From NCBI GenBank assembly GCA_014655195.1, contig BNBH01000032.1, positions 1 through 64,000 on the forward strand: 64,000 nucleotides of DNA, written 5' to 3'. The position numbers and the translations under genes were made by a program. Shown here piece by piece: positions 1 through 9,210 of this stretch (its first letter is position 1; each line of letters opens with the position of its first letter). This stretch comes from Streptomyces cellulosae (lineage in GTDB: Bacteria > Actinomycetota > Actinomycetes > Streptomycetales > Streptomycetaceae). The notes below the pieces were generated by a model. That model had not been told where the DNA came from, searched no databases, and saw nothing but the letters and a program-made list of their open reading frames with translations.

Positions 1-723
1 GATCTCGAAGAGGGGCCATTGTGCCGGTTCGCGGACCCGGCCGGCGATCTCCTCGCGGAGGGCGGTCAGGTGTGCTTCCCGCTCGGTGTTCTGGGTGTTG
101 CGGACGTCATGGCGGGCGAATCGGTAGATGGGTACGTCGGCCAGGGCTTGCTGGCGGCCGTCGTCGGTGAAGACGGTACGCAGCATGTCGTGCCGTGCCA
201 CGACCGTGTTCCAGGCCCGCTCCAGCCGGTCCACGTCCAGCGAGTCGGCGTCGATCTCGGCGTAGAAGGCGGCCGGTACGTTGCCCAGGGCGAAGAATCC
301 GCCACGGCCCAGCAGATACGCCTGCTGCAGGTCCGTCAGCCCGAACGGCTCGAAGCGTCCGTCGTCATCCGCGACCAAGACGGCGCCCGCGCCCGGAGCT
401 GAGCCGTTGCCCAGCAAGCCGGCGATGTCATCAGCAAGTTGGTCAGCAGTCACTGCACCGCGCAACTCAGGCAGACCGAGCTCCACACCGAGCCGTGCCT
501 CCAGGACGGCGTTGAGTTCCACGGCGGTGAGGGATTCCAGCGTGGTGGGCGTGTCCACCTCCGCGCCCTGGGGCAGGGAATCGGTCCGTACGAAGAACGC
601 CAGGAGAGCTCCGGCGATCAGTTCGCGGCGCCGCTCGGGGTTCTCCTCACGCAGCACCGACTCCGTGAACTCGGGATCCGCCAGGTCTGCACCGGCGGGG
701 GTTGGGAAGGACGCAGCTTCCAC
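1..723 (-). CDS. NRPS, N-terminal carrier domain plus start of heterocyclization domain (partial)
   Basis: Only the first 241 codons are present; the gene runs off the left edge. The start is GTG at 723, with a CGAGGAG ribosome-binding site eight bases upstream. Residues about 25-95 look like an acyl/peptidyl carrier domain, with the phosphopantetheine serine in TLESLTAVEL. From about residue 120 the motif FGLTDLQQAYLLGR matches the first core motif of Cy (heterocyclization) condensation domains, followed by RHDMLRTVF. Such proteins build thiazoline or oxazoline rings on an assembly line. The leading carrier domain is probably charged by the divergent fatty acyl-AMP ligase at 948, so the product may begin with an acyl chain (inference). 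Confident as NRPS, less so as Cy rather than an ordinary C domain. Confidence 0.85.
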   Translation of the reverse strand, partial: MEAASFPTPAGADLADPEFTESVLREENPERRRELIAGALLAFFVRTDSLPQGAEVDTPTTLESLTAVELNAVLEARLGVELGLPELRGAVTADQLADDIAGLLGNGSAPGAGAVLVADDDGRFEPFGLTDLQQAYLLGRGGFFALGNVPAAFYAEIDADSLDVDRLERAWNTVVARHDMLRTVFTDDGRQQALADVPIYRFARHDVRNTQNTEREAHLTALREEIAGRVREPAQWPLFEI

Positions 724-947
724 GGCGGTTACTCCTCGCGCTTGCGGGCTACAGGGCACAGCGCCTCGACGCTTCCTGTCGGAGCCGTGCGGCACAACGC
801 CCGTCGGAGTACAGCGATGGGGCGTGGCCCCATGGCTACCTCTCCCGGCCACCGGACTCGCCCGAAGAGATAGCCGCAGGCCGCATCCGATTCCGGCTGT
901 CGCGCGCCTAGCGTCGCCGCCAGACATCACCGATCGCGGAGGTAGCC

Positions 948-2633
948 GTGGCGTCCCACCATGTCCCGAACCGGTCATTCCTCGTGTCAGAGGCAAGCGG
1001 TTACTCGATCACCGAGGGTCTCCTCAAGGCTCCCGCTGCTGCTGGACTGACGGTCCTCGACGCTGACCTGAGCCCGCGTCGCATCGGCTACGCGGAACTG
1101 GCGGAGCTGGCCGAGCAGGCGGCCCGGGCGTTGCGGGCCAGGGGAGTTTCCCCGGGCGACCGCGTATGCCTGCTGTCGCCCACGACCAAGGATCTGCTCA
1201 TCACGCTGTTCGGCATCTGGCGACTCGGCGCGACTCCGGTGGTCCTGCCGCGTCCTCGGCGCGCTGACGCCGACGCGTTCGTCGAGGAGGTACAGCGACG
1301 GATCAAGGCCGCGGCCCCCGTCCTGTTGGTGACGACCGAGAAGAGTGCCGAACTCTTCGCCGGCCGTGTCGCCGCTCCTGCGGTCAGCCTGCGTCAGCTG
1401 CGCACGTCCCCCACCCTCTCAGGCGGAGGGCTGCCCATGCCGTCACCGGACAGTGTCGGCCTGCTGCAGTTCACGTCGGGTACGACCGCGCTGTCGCGCG
1501 CCGTTCCGGTGACGCAGGGCCAGTTGATCGGCAACATCGCGGCGGCGGGCCAGCGCACAGGGTTCGGCCCCGACGACACGTACGTGAGCTGGCTTCCCCT
1601 CTACCACGACATGGGGATCGTCTCCCTGGCAGGCATAGCCGCCGGCGGTGCCCACATTGTCATCATGGCCACCGAGACGTTCATGCAGCAGCCCGCGTGT
1701 TGGATGCGGACCATCAGTGACTACGGCGGCACGTTCACCGCCGCTCCGAACTTCGCGTACGGTCTGGCCGCCAAGGTGCAGGCGCTGCGCCCCGCTGCGC
1801 TGAACCTGTCCGGCCTGCGCATCGCGATCAACGGTGCCGAGGCCATCGACGCCGACGCGCTGGCCATGACACAGGAGGTACTCGGCCGTTACGGCTTCGG
1901 TGCTACGGCGATGTGCCCGATGTACGGACTGGCGGAGGCAACGCTCGCGGTCTCGGGCAGCGACCACGCCACCCCTGTGCGTGTCGTCGACCCCGTCGGG
2001 GACCGTGGCCGAACCGAAGCTCCGGGCGTCCAGGCTGCCCCCGGGCGCCGCCTGGTGAGCTGTGGCCCACCGGTCCCCGGAACCGAGGTCCGCATCAGCG
2101 ACCAGGACGGTCGTGTCCTGCCCGACGGCGCGGTCGGCGAAGTTCTCGTCAAGGGTCCCGGTGTGACGCCCGGCTACTGGACGGCGGGAGGGAATGTCGA
2201 TTCCGCTGACACTCACCAAGACGGATGGCTCGCCACGGGGGACCTGGGCTTCCTCGACGAGGGCGAGCTCATGGTCTGCGGCCGGATCAAGGACATGGTC
2301 ATTGTGGGCGGGCGCAATCTCTACCCCGAGGACTATGAGATGGTCGCCGAGCGCGTCTCCGGAGTGCGAGCCGGCAACGTCGTGGCATTCTCGCTGCCGG
2401 ACCGGGAGCGCATGGTGGTCGTGGCCGAGGGGCGCAGCGCCGGGGCCGATCTGGAGGCGCTGGGCCGCCGAGTGATGGACAGCCTGTGCGAGGCGTCCGA
2501 GCACGCCCCGCACGAGGTCCTGTTCATCAAGCCCGGGACGCTTCCGAAAACGTCTTCCGGCAAGAGGCAGCGGCAGGCGACGCGTCGCCTCTACGAGGAG
2601 GGCGCTCTCGACATCCTGCACACGGTCCGGTGA
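948..2633 (+). CDS. Fatty acyl-AMP ligase (FAAL / acyl-CoA synthetase-like)
   Basis: A 561-residue ANL-superfamily adenylating enzyme. Visible motifs are the P-loop-like LQFTSGTTALSRAV (about residues 169-182), WLPLYHDMGIV, typical of FAAL proteins, GLAEATLAVS, and the C-terminal VVGGRNLYPEDYE and KTSSGKRQRQ with the late lysine. FAALs activate a fatty acid as acyl-AMP and pass it to a carrier protein rather than to CoA. The GTG start at 948 follows GGAGG. It is divergent from the NRPS starting at 723 and precedes a type II thioesterase, so the natural role is loading the starter acyl group onto that NRPS carrier domain (inference). It could alternatively act as an acyl-CoA ligase. Confidence 0.88.
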   Translation: MASHHVPNRSFLVSEASGYSITEGLLKAPAAAGLTVLDADLSPRRIGYAELAELAEQAARALRARGVSPGDRVCLLSPTTKDLLITLFGIWRLGATPVVLPRPRRADADAFVEEVQRRIKAAAPVLLVTTEKSAELFAGRVAAPAVSLRQLRTSPTLSGGGLPMPSPDSVGLLQFTSGTTALSRAVPVTQGQLIGNIAAAGQRTGFGPDDTYVSWLPLYHDMGIVSLAGIAAGGAHIVIMATETFMQQPACWMRTISDYGGTFTAAPNFAYGLAAKVQALRPAALNLSGLRIAINGAEAIDADALAMTQEVLGRYGFGATAMCPMYGLAEATLAVSGSDHATPVRVVDPVGDRGRTEAPGVQAAPGRRLVSCGPPVPGTEVRISDQDGRVLPDGAVGEVLVKGPGVTPGYWTAGGNVDSADTHQDGWLATGDLGFLDEGELMVCGRIKDMVIVGGRNLYPEDYEMVAERVSGVRAGNVVAFSLPDRERMVVVAEGRSAGADLEALGRRVMDSLCEASEHAPHEVLFIKPGTLPKTSSGKRQRQATRRLYEEGALDILHTVR

Positions 2634-2674
2634 AAGGTCTGCGACGCCCAGCCATCGCGGAGGCGAGATCACAT

Positions 2675-3475
2675 ATGTTCCAGTCCAGTGCACGCACCTC
2701 CCGTCACATCCGACGTCCAGTCCCGTGGCTCCTCGAGCCGCAAGCAGCGGTTTCCCCACAGGCGCTGACCCTGGTGTGCGTACCGCACGCAGGAGCCGGA
2801 CCGGGCGTCTACCGGCCCTTCGCCAGGCACCTTGCCCCACACCTCTCCCTGAGGATCGTGCACCTGCCCGGCCGGGAGTCCCGGATCGGTGAACCTGCCC
2901 TGGACAACCTGCCGGAGGTGGTCAGGACAGCGTTGCCTCAACTGGCGCCTGAGCTGCGGGGCCGGTTCGCGCTGTGGGGACACAGCATGGGCGGCTTCGT
3001 CGCGTTCGAGGTGGCCCGAGTACTGGAGGCACGCTTCGGCCTGCGGGCGGAGTGCGTGGTGGTCTCCGGCTGCCAGGCACCCCGATCACCCGAGCGGGCC
3101 GCTCTGCCTCAGCGCCGCGCGTTGGATGATGACGAACTGTGGTTGAGCGCCATCGAGTTGAACGGGATTCCTGACGAGGTCGCCGGCAACGATGCCCTGC
3201 GGAAACTCCTGCTGCCTACTCTGCGTGCCGACTTCGCCGTTTTTGAGACGTACGAGTACCGGCCGGGACCGGCCCTGGGGTGTCCGCTGCACGTCTTCGC
3301 AGGTCGGGACGATACCGAGGCGGCGGCTGCGGACATGGCGGCGTGGCAGTTGGAGACACGGTCGGAGTTCACGCTCACGGAGTTGTCGGGTGGGCACTTC
3401 TTCCACCTGGATGATCCCATGGGGTTCAGCGAGCGGTTGACGGCAGTGCTGTGCCCCCAGCACGCCTCGCGGTGA
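2675..3475 (+). CDS. Type II thioesterase
   Basis: A 266-residue alpha/beta hydrolase of the external thioesterase family that edits mischarged carrier domains in NRPS and PKS systems. The nucleophile elbow is GHSMGG, the catalytic Asp lies in FAGRDD and the His in SGGHFFHLDD, so the triad is complete. The ATG at 2675 was chosen because GGAGG lies about ten bases upstream; upstream in-frame codons lie inside the FAAL gene. It follows the FAAL gene by about 40 bp and is probably cotranscribed. Confidence 0.9.
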   Translation: MFQSSARTSRHIRRPVPWLLEPQAAVSPQALTLVCVPHAGAGPGVYRPFARHLAPHLSLRIVHLPGRESRIGEPALDNLPEVVRTALPQLAPELRGRFALWGHSMGGFVAFEVARVLEARFGLRAECVVVSGCQAPRSPERAALPQRRALDDDELWLSAIELNGIPDEVAGNDALRKLLLPTLRADFAVFETYEYRPGPALGCPLHVFAGRDDTEAAAADMAAWQLETRSEFTLTELSGGHFFHLDDPMGFSERLTAVLCPQHASR

Positions 3476-3549
3476 TACACAAGTGGATCGGGGCCCCGTC
3501 CATCGCTCTGGAGAGCAGTCTCCGAAGAACGGGGGAGGGGCCCACAGCC

Positions 3550-4281
3550 CTAGTGTCCGGTCGCGTTCCCCAGGTCGACCAGTCCCTGCCGCAGCCCCAG
3601 CGCGACTGCCATAGTGCGGTTCTGGCAGCCGAGCTTCACGAGGATGTTGGCCACGTGGCGCTTAACTCCGTGGACGGTGATGCACATGCGCTTGGCTATT
3701 TCGCGATTGCTCAGCCCCGCTGACATCAACCGCAGTGTGTCCAGTTCCCGGGCGCTGAGCGGCGGCCGGCTCGGTCCACCGGTCCCGGCGGGGTCGGCGG
3801 CGAGTGCCAGCAGCTCTCGCATCGTGGTCCTGGAGACGGAGACCATGCCCCGGCGGAGGGCTCCGAGCATCTCCGCCAGCGACGCCACGCTGAGATCCTG
3901 TGCGCGGACGACCGTGTCGATCGGTAACTCGGCCGCGAGGTGCAACCGGTCGCGGTCCAGGGCTCCGGCTAGCAGGGCGAGCCGCGTGCACGGGCGTGCC
4001 AGCAGGGGCCCCAGCGAGCCCAGCGCTCCCGAGAGCGCTCCGACCGAGAGTACGAGCGTCACGCAGGCGGTTGGGCGCTCCATCTGGACGTCATCGGGCG
4101 TCGCGACGGCCATGACCTCGGATGCCGGACAGGCCTCTTCGAGCATGTGCTGGAGACCGGTGCGGGTCACTGTGTGCGGCTCGATCAGGATGATGACGGT
4201 GCCTTCACAGTCGAGGCACCTTTCGGTCAGCGGGTCGCAGGAGTGTGCTGCGGACCGCTCGATCATGCGCACACCGGACAT
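3550..4281 (-). CDS. LuxR-family response regulator with degenerate receiver
   Basis: A 243-residue protein whose C-terminal 65 residues form a clear LuxR helix-turn-helix (LSARELDTLRLMSAGLSNRE, then ITVHGVKRHVANILVKL). The N-terminal half has the outline of a receiver (VIILIEPHTVTRTGL), but the acidic pocket is replaced by EP and no phospho-acceptor Asp is visible where strand 3 should end (LVLSVGAL). It is therefore probably an atypical, phosphorylation-independent regulator. It converges on the thioesterase gene and may control the adjoining NRPS locus (inference). The start may be the first or second Met. Confidence 0.8.
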   Translation of the reverse strand: MSGVRMIERSAAHSCDPLTERCLDCEGTVIILIEPHTVTRTGLQHMLEEACPASEVMAVATPDDVQMERPTACVTLVLSVGALSGALGSLGPLLARPCTRLALLAGALDRDRLHLAAELPIDTVVRAQDLSVASLAEMLGALRRGMVSVSRTTMRELLALAADPAGTGGPSRPPLSARELDTLRLMSAGLSNREIAKRMCITVHGVKRHVANILVKLGCQNRTMAVALGLRQGLVDLGNATGH

Positions 4282-4474
4282 CGAACGCCCCCCATTGCAG
4301 CCCTACGCGTCTGCTGCGTCTGGTGCATCACCAGCCGGACCGAGCCCTTCAACCTCTCACCGACCCTTCGGACGGTGCAGTCCTCGCAGCTAGCGATTGG
4401 TTCCCCGTTCGCCTGGTCAGAACGTCGTTTGACCAGGCCTTCCCCGTTGTTCACAAAGCCCCCAATGAACTGAA

Positions 4475-4489
4475 GGTATGTCGCATACC
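4475..4489. promoter_or_regulatory. Short perfect inverted repeat, possible operator
   Basis: GGTATG-TCG-CATACC lies in the divergent intergenic region between the LuxR-type gene (start 4281) and the FAD oxidoreductase (start 4576), about 90 bp before the latter. Its size and placement suit a regulator-binding site. Which protein binds is not known. Confidence 0.35.
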
Positions 4490-4575
4490 GACGTCATGTA
4501 CTGTGGTGCGCAGTAGTTCGCATGTCAAGGAAGATCGCGCTCTGTAACCGTTGTTGCCGAGGGGGAATCGGTCCG

Positions 4576-5724
4576 ATGAGTTTCGATGTAGTGGTGGTCG
4601 GAGGAGGAGCAGCCGGAGTCGACGCCGCGGTCGCCGCGCGACGTCACGCCCCGGATGCGAGTCTCGCGCTCATCAGTCCGCAGCCTGACCTGTTCTATCG
4701 TCCCTGGCTGGTCTATCTCCCGGCGGCGGCTGTCCCCACGGAGGATTTGTCCATCCCCCTTTCTGGCATCGCGGAGCGACACGGCTTCGAACGCATCGAG
4801 GACGGCGTGGGTGCCATCGATCCGGAAACGCGTGAACTAGTCCTGACATCAACAGGTAAGCGCGTGGACTACGGCCAACTGATCCTTGCCCCCGGAGCCC
4901 CCGCGGACCGGCAGCGCATCCCGGGCAGCGATGAGCACGCTCTGTTTCCCTGTGATCCCTCCGAAGCACGGCAGCTTCTGGGCGAACTCAACGGGCTGAA
5001 CGAGGGAACTATCGTTTTCTTGCTGACTGGCGAGCGGATCGGACCGGGGCTGGAGTACGCGGGCTGGGTCGCCAAGGCCATGCGAGCCGCAGGACGGAGG
5101 GCCGTCCGCGTTCTCGCGGTGGAGGACGGCGATGCCATGGACCGTCAGTTCGGCGCAAAGGCCGCCGCCCGGCTGGTGACCGTCGCCAGCACTGCCGGCG
5201 TTGAAACTGTCAGGCACGCCAACGTGGAGCGGATCGGTGACGGCGAGCTGGTGCTGTCCGAGACAACCATCAACGCGGACATCATTGCTGTAACGAGCCC
5301 TCTGCGAGGCCCCGACGTGGGCCTCCCGGCCGAACTCCTGGACGAGCGCGGGCTGGTGAAGGTCGACGGCACGCTCGCGACACCAGCGTTCCGGAACGTC
5401 TTCGCGGCGGGCGACTTTAGCTGTCTACAGGGCGTAGGGCTCGACCTCCCCAAGACATGGATCATGGCGCGTCTCCAGGCGGAGACGGCGGGGCGCAATG
5501 CGGCGGCGGCGCTCACGGGGGGTGATGCCACCCGTCTTGATCTGCGCAAGGTGGCGCGGATGGCATCCATTTCCATGCCGGACGTGGGTGGCCGCACCCT
5601 TCTCGTCAAGAACCGCAAGCCCATAGTGGCCGGAAGCTGGCCGCTCCGGCTGCGCTACCGCATGGACGGCAAGTACCTCTCCCAGTACCGGGACCGCCCG
5701 GGGGTAAGGCGACCGACGGCGTGA
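4576..5724 (+). CDS. FAD-dependent pyridine nucleotide-disulfide oxidoreductase (NDH-2 / sulfide:quinone reductase-like)
   Basis: A 382-residue flavoprotein. The N-terminal Rossmann signature is VVVVGGGAAGVDAA, the second FAD-contacting motif is NVFAAGDFS, and LPKTWIMARLQAETAGRNAA resembles the C-terminal part of NDH-2 and SQR-like proteins. The ATG at 4576 was preferred over 4522 because GAGGGGG precedes it by about ten bases and the Rossmann motif then begins at residue 5. No redox-active CxxC pair is seen near the FAD domain, so a classical disulfide reductase is unlikely. Substrate and acceptor are unknown. Confidence 0.8.
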   Translation: MSFDVVVVGGGAAGVDAAVAARRHAPDASLALISPQPDLFYRPWLVYLPAAAVPTEDLSIPLSGIAERHGFERIEDGVGAIDPETRELVLTSTGKRVDYGQLILAPGAPADRQRIPGSDEHALFPCDPSEARQLLGELNGLNEGTIVFLLTGERIGPGLEYAGWVAKAMRAAGRRAVRVLAVEDGDAMDRQFGAKAAARLVTVASTAGVETVRHANVERIGDGELVLSETTINADIIAVTSPLRGPDVGLPAELLDERGLVKVDGTLATPAFRNVFAAGDFSCLQGVGLDLPKTWIMARLQAETAGRNAAAALTGGDATRLDLRKVARMASISMPDVGGRTLLVKNRKPIVAGSWPLRLRYRMDGKYLSQYRDRPGVRRPTA

Positions 5725-6102
5725 TCAGCCCGCCCTGGTTCGTCGGGCTCCGGTGGGCGGGGAGGGTGGGGGACCTGGCAGCAGGCACCGCTCCGCACCA
5801 ACGCGGTACGGGCACGTTCCCTGGCCAACCCGTTGCAGACGGCGTCCGGGCGGCGCTGGGGAAGAGCCGAATGGGGGGATCTGGCATGAGCTGGAGAGTC
5901 CACCGAGCACGCTCCGGGCGGGAACGTACTCCCCAGAGGGGATGGGTCGCCGCTTGCCGTAGAAGGCGACCCGGCCCTGTCCGGACAGCACAGGTGTCCC
6001 GCCTTTAGTGGGCAGCACGCCTCTGCGGCTTACTGTGACGTACGCGCCGCGAGGATGGCGGGAGCCATCCTCGGGGTCACACCGCCAGTCGGCGTCCGTT
6101 GC
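5725..6102. other. Intergenic region, no gene recognised
   Basis: This 378-bp stretch lies between the convergent FAD oxidoreductase and the 3' end of the split M23 peptidase gene. Open frames here lack consistent third-position GC. I see no convincing gene, RNA or terminator. Confidence 0.5.
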
Positions 6103-6271
6103 TCACGCGGAGACGCCCCGCTGTCGCAGGAAGGCCATCGGGTCTACGGCCGAACCGTACTTCGGCGTCGTGCGGGCCTCGAAGTGCAGGTGCGGACCAG
6201 TTGAGTTGCCGGTGCTGCCGACCTTGCCTATCTGCTGGCCCGTGTTCACCTCCTGGCCGACGCGGACGTTA

Positions 6272-6292
6272 CTGACTTCAGCTCGTCAGGGT
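6272..6292. repeat. Left terminal inverted repeat of the IS630-type element
   Basis: The repeat begins CTGACTTCAGCTCGTC and ends AGGGT; it matches the reverse complement of 7420-7440 at all 21 positions. The TA target dinucleotide precedes it. Confidence 0.95.
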
Positions 6293-7365
6293 CAGGCCGG
6301 ATCGTCGAGGGTCAGGCCGGTGCCGGCTATGAAGCCGTCGAGGGTGGCGGGGCGGTACTGCAGGGGCTTGAGTCGGTTGCGCACGAGGGCTTCGAGCCGG
6401 TCGAGGGCGACGACGGCGAGGTTGGCCAGGCTGCGTTTGACGTGTGCCCACACCCCCTCGACGGAGCTGAGGTCGGGTGAGTAGGCGGGCAGCAGGAACA
6501 CCGTCAGCCACTCGCGCTCGGCGATCAGCTCACGCATGGCGTGGGAGATGTGGGTGTTCAGGCGGTCCCAGACCAGCACGATCGGTGCCCTGAGGAGCTG
6601 GTGGGCGCCGTCGACGAGTGCGATGAAGTCCCGCTCGCCCATGCTTCGACGTTTGCCTTTGCCCGCTCGGTGGGTGCGCAGGCGGTGGCACAGCCGGCTG
6701 CGGGAACCGGGCCGCATCGCGATCAGCCCGGCCACCGACAGGCGTCCCGAGCGTCGCCCGCTGACCGTCACGACCGGGGTGCGGCCGCGTCGGCCCCAGG
6801 TGCGTCCCCGGGGCGGCCGGCGGGTGAAGCCTGCCTCGTCCTCGAAACAGATGTATTCCCCGCAGGCCGCCCGTGCTCTCTTACCTCCGTCCAAGTCGCC
6901 TCCTTCCAGACGGTGACGGCCTGCTCGTCGCGCTCGGCGACCCGCCGTGCGGGGACCTGCGGACTGAAGCCGAGCCGGTGCATCAGCCTCGTGGCACCCG
7001 AGACGCTGTACGAGACGTGGAACTTCCGGCCGATCAAGCGTGGCCACCCGCGCCGCCGTCCACACCTGGTCCTCCACCCAGCCGTGCGCGGCCGGACCCT
7101 GCTCCAGATACCCGGCGAGCTTCTCCAAGCAGCGCGGCCACAGACGGCACCGCGACCCGCCCGGACCACGGGAGGCCAGAGCCTTACGACCGCCGTCCCG
7201 CCACAGCTGATGCCACTGGTAGGCCGATTTCAGGCTCACCCGCAAACGCCGTGCCACCTCCGGCGGCATGATCTTCTGCTCGAACAGCTCGGCCGCCTGC
7301 ATCCGCACCGACTCCCGGCGCCGACGTCCCGCAGCGGTCAGCCCGCCCCCATCCGCATACCTCAC
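6292..7365 (-). pseudogene. IS630-family DDE transposase with a frame-scrambled centre
   Basis: The 357-codon frame is open, with an N-terminal HTH (EVARRLRVSLKSAYQWHQLW) and the catalytic blocks CFEDEAGF, VLVWDRLNTH and LPAYSPDLSSVEGVW. Between about 7036 and 6883 the open frame encodes unnatural Arg/Gly-rich sequence, while the neighbouring frame encodes the expected LIGRKFHVSYSVSGATRLMH through VTVWKEATWTEV. This fits one extra base near 7035 and one missing base near 6882, which cancel. About 50 residues of the linker before the catalytic domain are thus wrong, so the protein is probably inactive. Alternatives are sequencing error or programmed frameshifting, the latter unlikely with two opposite shifts. 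Confidence 0.8.
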
Positions 7366-7419
7366 ACACCACGGGATACAGCCACCGCTCCAGCCCCATC
7401 AGGGACTTCGTCAAGATTC

Positions 7420-7440
7420 ACCCTGACGAGCTGAAGTCAG
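7420..7440. repeat. Right terminal inverted repeat of the IS630-type element
   Basis: This is the exact inverse of 6272-6292 and is followed by the second TA of the target duplication. Homology between the ends stops after 21 bp. Confidence 0.95.
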
Positions 7441-7999
7441 TAATCTTCGAGATGTGCGCGTACTGGGTGTAGGAGCGGTTGCCATGCTTGATTACGACGT
7501 TGTTGCCGTACGCGCCACCCCAGCCGGCCTCGACCACAATGCCGCCGTGCGCGGCCCTGACCGGTATTCCGCTCGGCGCGGAGAAGTCCTGGCCCGAATG
7601 CTTGTTGGACCACAGGGCGCCTCCGCGGCCGAACTTCGGGCCCAGCGTGTACTTGGACACCGGAGTCACCCAGCCGGACGGCTGCTTCTTCTGCGCCTTT
7701 GCCTGGTTGAGGCCCGCGGCCGCGACCTTCTGGGCCCCTGCCTGGGTCGGCGCCGACTGGGAAGGCTGCGCGGCAAGAGCTGCCCCGGATCCCATGGCGA
7801 CTGAGACTCCCACGCCCGCGGCCAGAACGGCGGCGCGGCGACGGAGGGCCGAGGTGCTCGAGGGGCGGGACTGGGCGTGGATCTTCATACAGGCTTCTCC
7901 AAGACATGCACGATTCCCGCATGAGTGCGGGGTGGGCCACGTCTTGGTAACCCGACACTTGAGATGCGGACAAACAGCGCTTCTCCTACCGATAGTTCG

Positions 8000-8760
8000 T
8001 TAAATCCGGAGGTAGAGGTCAATGCCGTGTCCGTTGGTGACCGCGTCGATCAGGGCCCGGAGTTCGGAGGGTGGGTCGGTGTCCGTCCATGCTCGCCACC
8101 ATCGGTTGAGGGTGACGGCGGGGCTGAGCCAGGAACGGATGGCCCGTAAGGCCCTGGGCCAGCAGGGCCGTTGGGGCTGGTGGGACGGGGTCGGTCCCCC
8201 TCTCTGGCCCCTCGTCGGGGTGCGGGTCGGGCGCGGTGGCGTCCAGGGGTTCGGTTGGGGCGAACCATTGGTCCTAGCAGAAGGAGAAGGCGCAGTTGAC
8301 CAGGGGCTGGGCCGCGGGCGAAGTGGTGGGCGGGGGTGTAGGGAGTCGCGTGCAGCGGGTAGTACACGCGGCCGTCGGTCCACACGGTGGTCACCGTGAC
8401 GATGCCGTTGTCCGTCTTGCCTAAACGGCCCAGCCACTGCCGGCCCACGTGCGCGGTCGCCGTGCCGTCCTTGCGGTCCCCGGAGTCGTCGATCACGATG
8501 ACCCCGTCGTCGTGCGGGGCGGTCGCCGGCTGCTCGCGTAGCAGCTCAAGCCGCCGGTCGTTGATCAGCTCGGCCTCCCAGGGCGACTCGGACAGGAAGA
8601 ACTGCAGCCGCTGTACCCCCGGCGTCCCCGCACCGGCCACCGGTTCTGCCCCTGCCAGGCAGGTGATCGTCTTGTTCCGCTCCCGCGGCGCCAGCAGCCC
8701 GGACAGGTACTCGCGAAACCCTCGCCGCTGGGCCAGGCTGAAGAAGTGGAGCAGACCGCA
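8000..8760 (-). pseudogene. IS701-like transposase remnant
   Basis: Minus-strand sequence near 8330-8740 encodes recognisable IS701-family transposase: FSLAQRRGFREYLSGLL, RERNKT, LQFFLSESPWEAE, then the catalytic VIVIDDSGDRKDG and VYYPLHATPYTPAHHFARG. It then jumps to a C-terminal block, with an internal stop after VNCAFSFC and a frame change, finishing in the frame that stops at 8000 (ALRAIRSWL to LYLRI). The start codon region and most of the middle are missing. It lies against the truncated gene at 8746-9162 and is probably the agent of that damage. Confidence 0.75.
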
Positions 8761-9162
8761 TGCCTGCGCTTCGTGAACAGCGTGCTTCTGGGCCCCGGGG
8801 AATCGTGGAACGGCCCGTACGACACCGGCCATCTGCGGCTGTGCGCCGACTGCCGTGAACTCTTCCGCGAGCTGCGCGGTCTGCAGGCCCGGCTGCCCGT
8901 GCACCTGCCGCGCAGACTCCTCGGCTGGTGGCCGGCGGGTGCCTACCACACCGCCAAGGACGCGTCCCAGCGTCCCCGTGCGGGCGGGGCGCGGCCGGCC
9001 CCGGCAGGCGCGGGACAGCGGCGGGTCCCCGGCCCGCGTGCCGCACACGGCAGGCGCACGCGGCGGGGACGCCGGCCCTGCGGACGCGCGGTCCCCGCCG
9101 GGCTCCTGGCGGCGGCCGTGCTGGTCCTCCTGGTGTCGCTGGCCGCGGGCCTGTGGCCGTGA
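8746..9162 (+). pseudogene. Truncated anti-sigma-factor-like membrane protein
   Basis: A plus-strand frame with strong coding bias begins at the edge of the IS701 remnant. It contains DTGHLRLCADCRELFRELRG, resembling the H-x3-C-x2-C core of zinc-finger anti-sigma domains. A long Arg/Pro/Gly-rich linker follows, and one C-terminal membrane helix (GLLAAAVLVLLVSLAAGL) ends four residues before the stop. The N-terminus expected for such proteins is missing and the apparent GTG at 8746 probably lies in IS-derived DNA. The anti-sigma identity is tentative. Confidence 0.5.
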
Positions 9163-9210
9163 GCCGCCGCCTCCGGCCGGGAGCCAGGGGGTGCCGCGGC
9201 AGCCGCCGCG

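Larger units (their letters stand above)
6272..7440 (-). mobile_element. IS630-type insertion sequence with TA target duplication
   Basis: A 1169-bp element bounded by 21-bp perfect inverted repeats (6272-6292 and 7420-7440), each flanked by TA (6270-6271 and 7441-7442). TA duplication is the hallmark of the IS630/Tc1-mariner superfamily and agrees with the DDE transposase inside. It interrupts an M23 peptidase gene. Confidence 0.95.
6103..7888 (-). pseudogene. M23 family metallopeptidase (LytM-like), split by an IS630-type insertion
   Basis: The 5' part (7443-7888) encodes a signal peptide (AAVLAAGVGVSVAMGSGAALA), then GPKFGRGGALWSNKHSGQDF with the first zinc ligands, up to HISKI. The 3' part (6103-6269) encodes NVRVGQEVNTGQQIGKVGST and GPHLHFE, the second zinc motif, ending FLRQRGVSA. 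Removing 6272-7440 and one TA joins the halves in frame as HISKI-NVRVGQ, giving a normal 204-residue secreted peptidoglycan endopeptidase. The insertion is therefore recent and clean, and the gene is otherwise intact. As it stands the split product lacks the HLH zinc ligands and should be inactive. Confidence 0.92.

Noticed and set aside
7889..7999. Riboswitch-like leader (ydaO type) before the M23 peptidase gene
   Set aside because: A small CCCGCA/TGCGGG hairpin is present, but the conserved ydaO core is not visible and the leader is cut short by the IS701 remnant.
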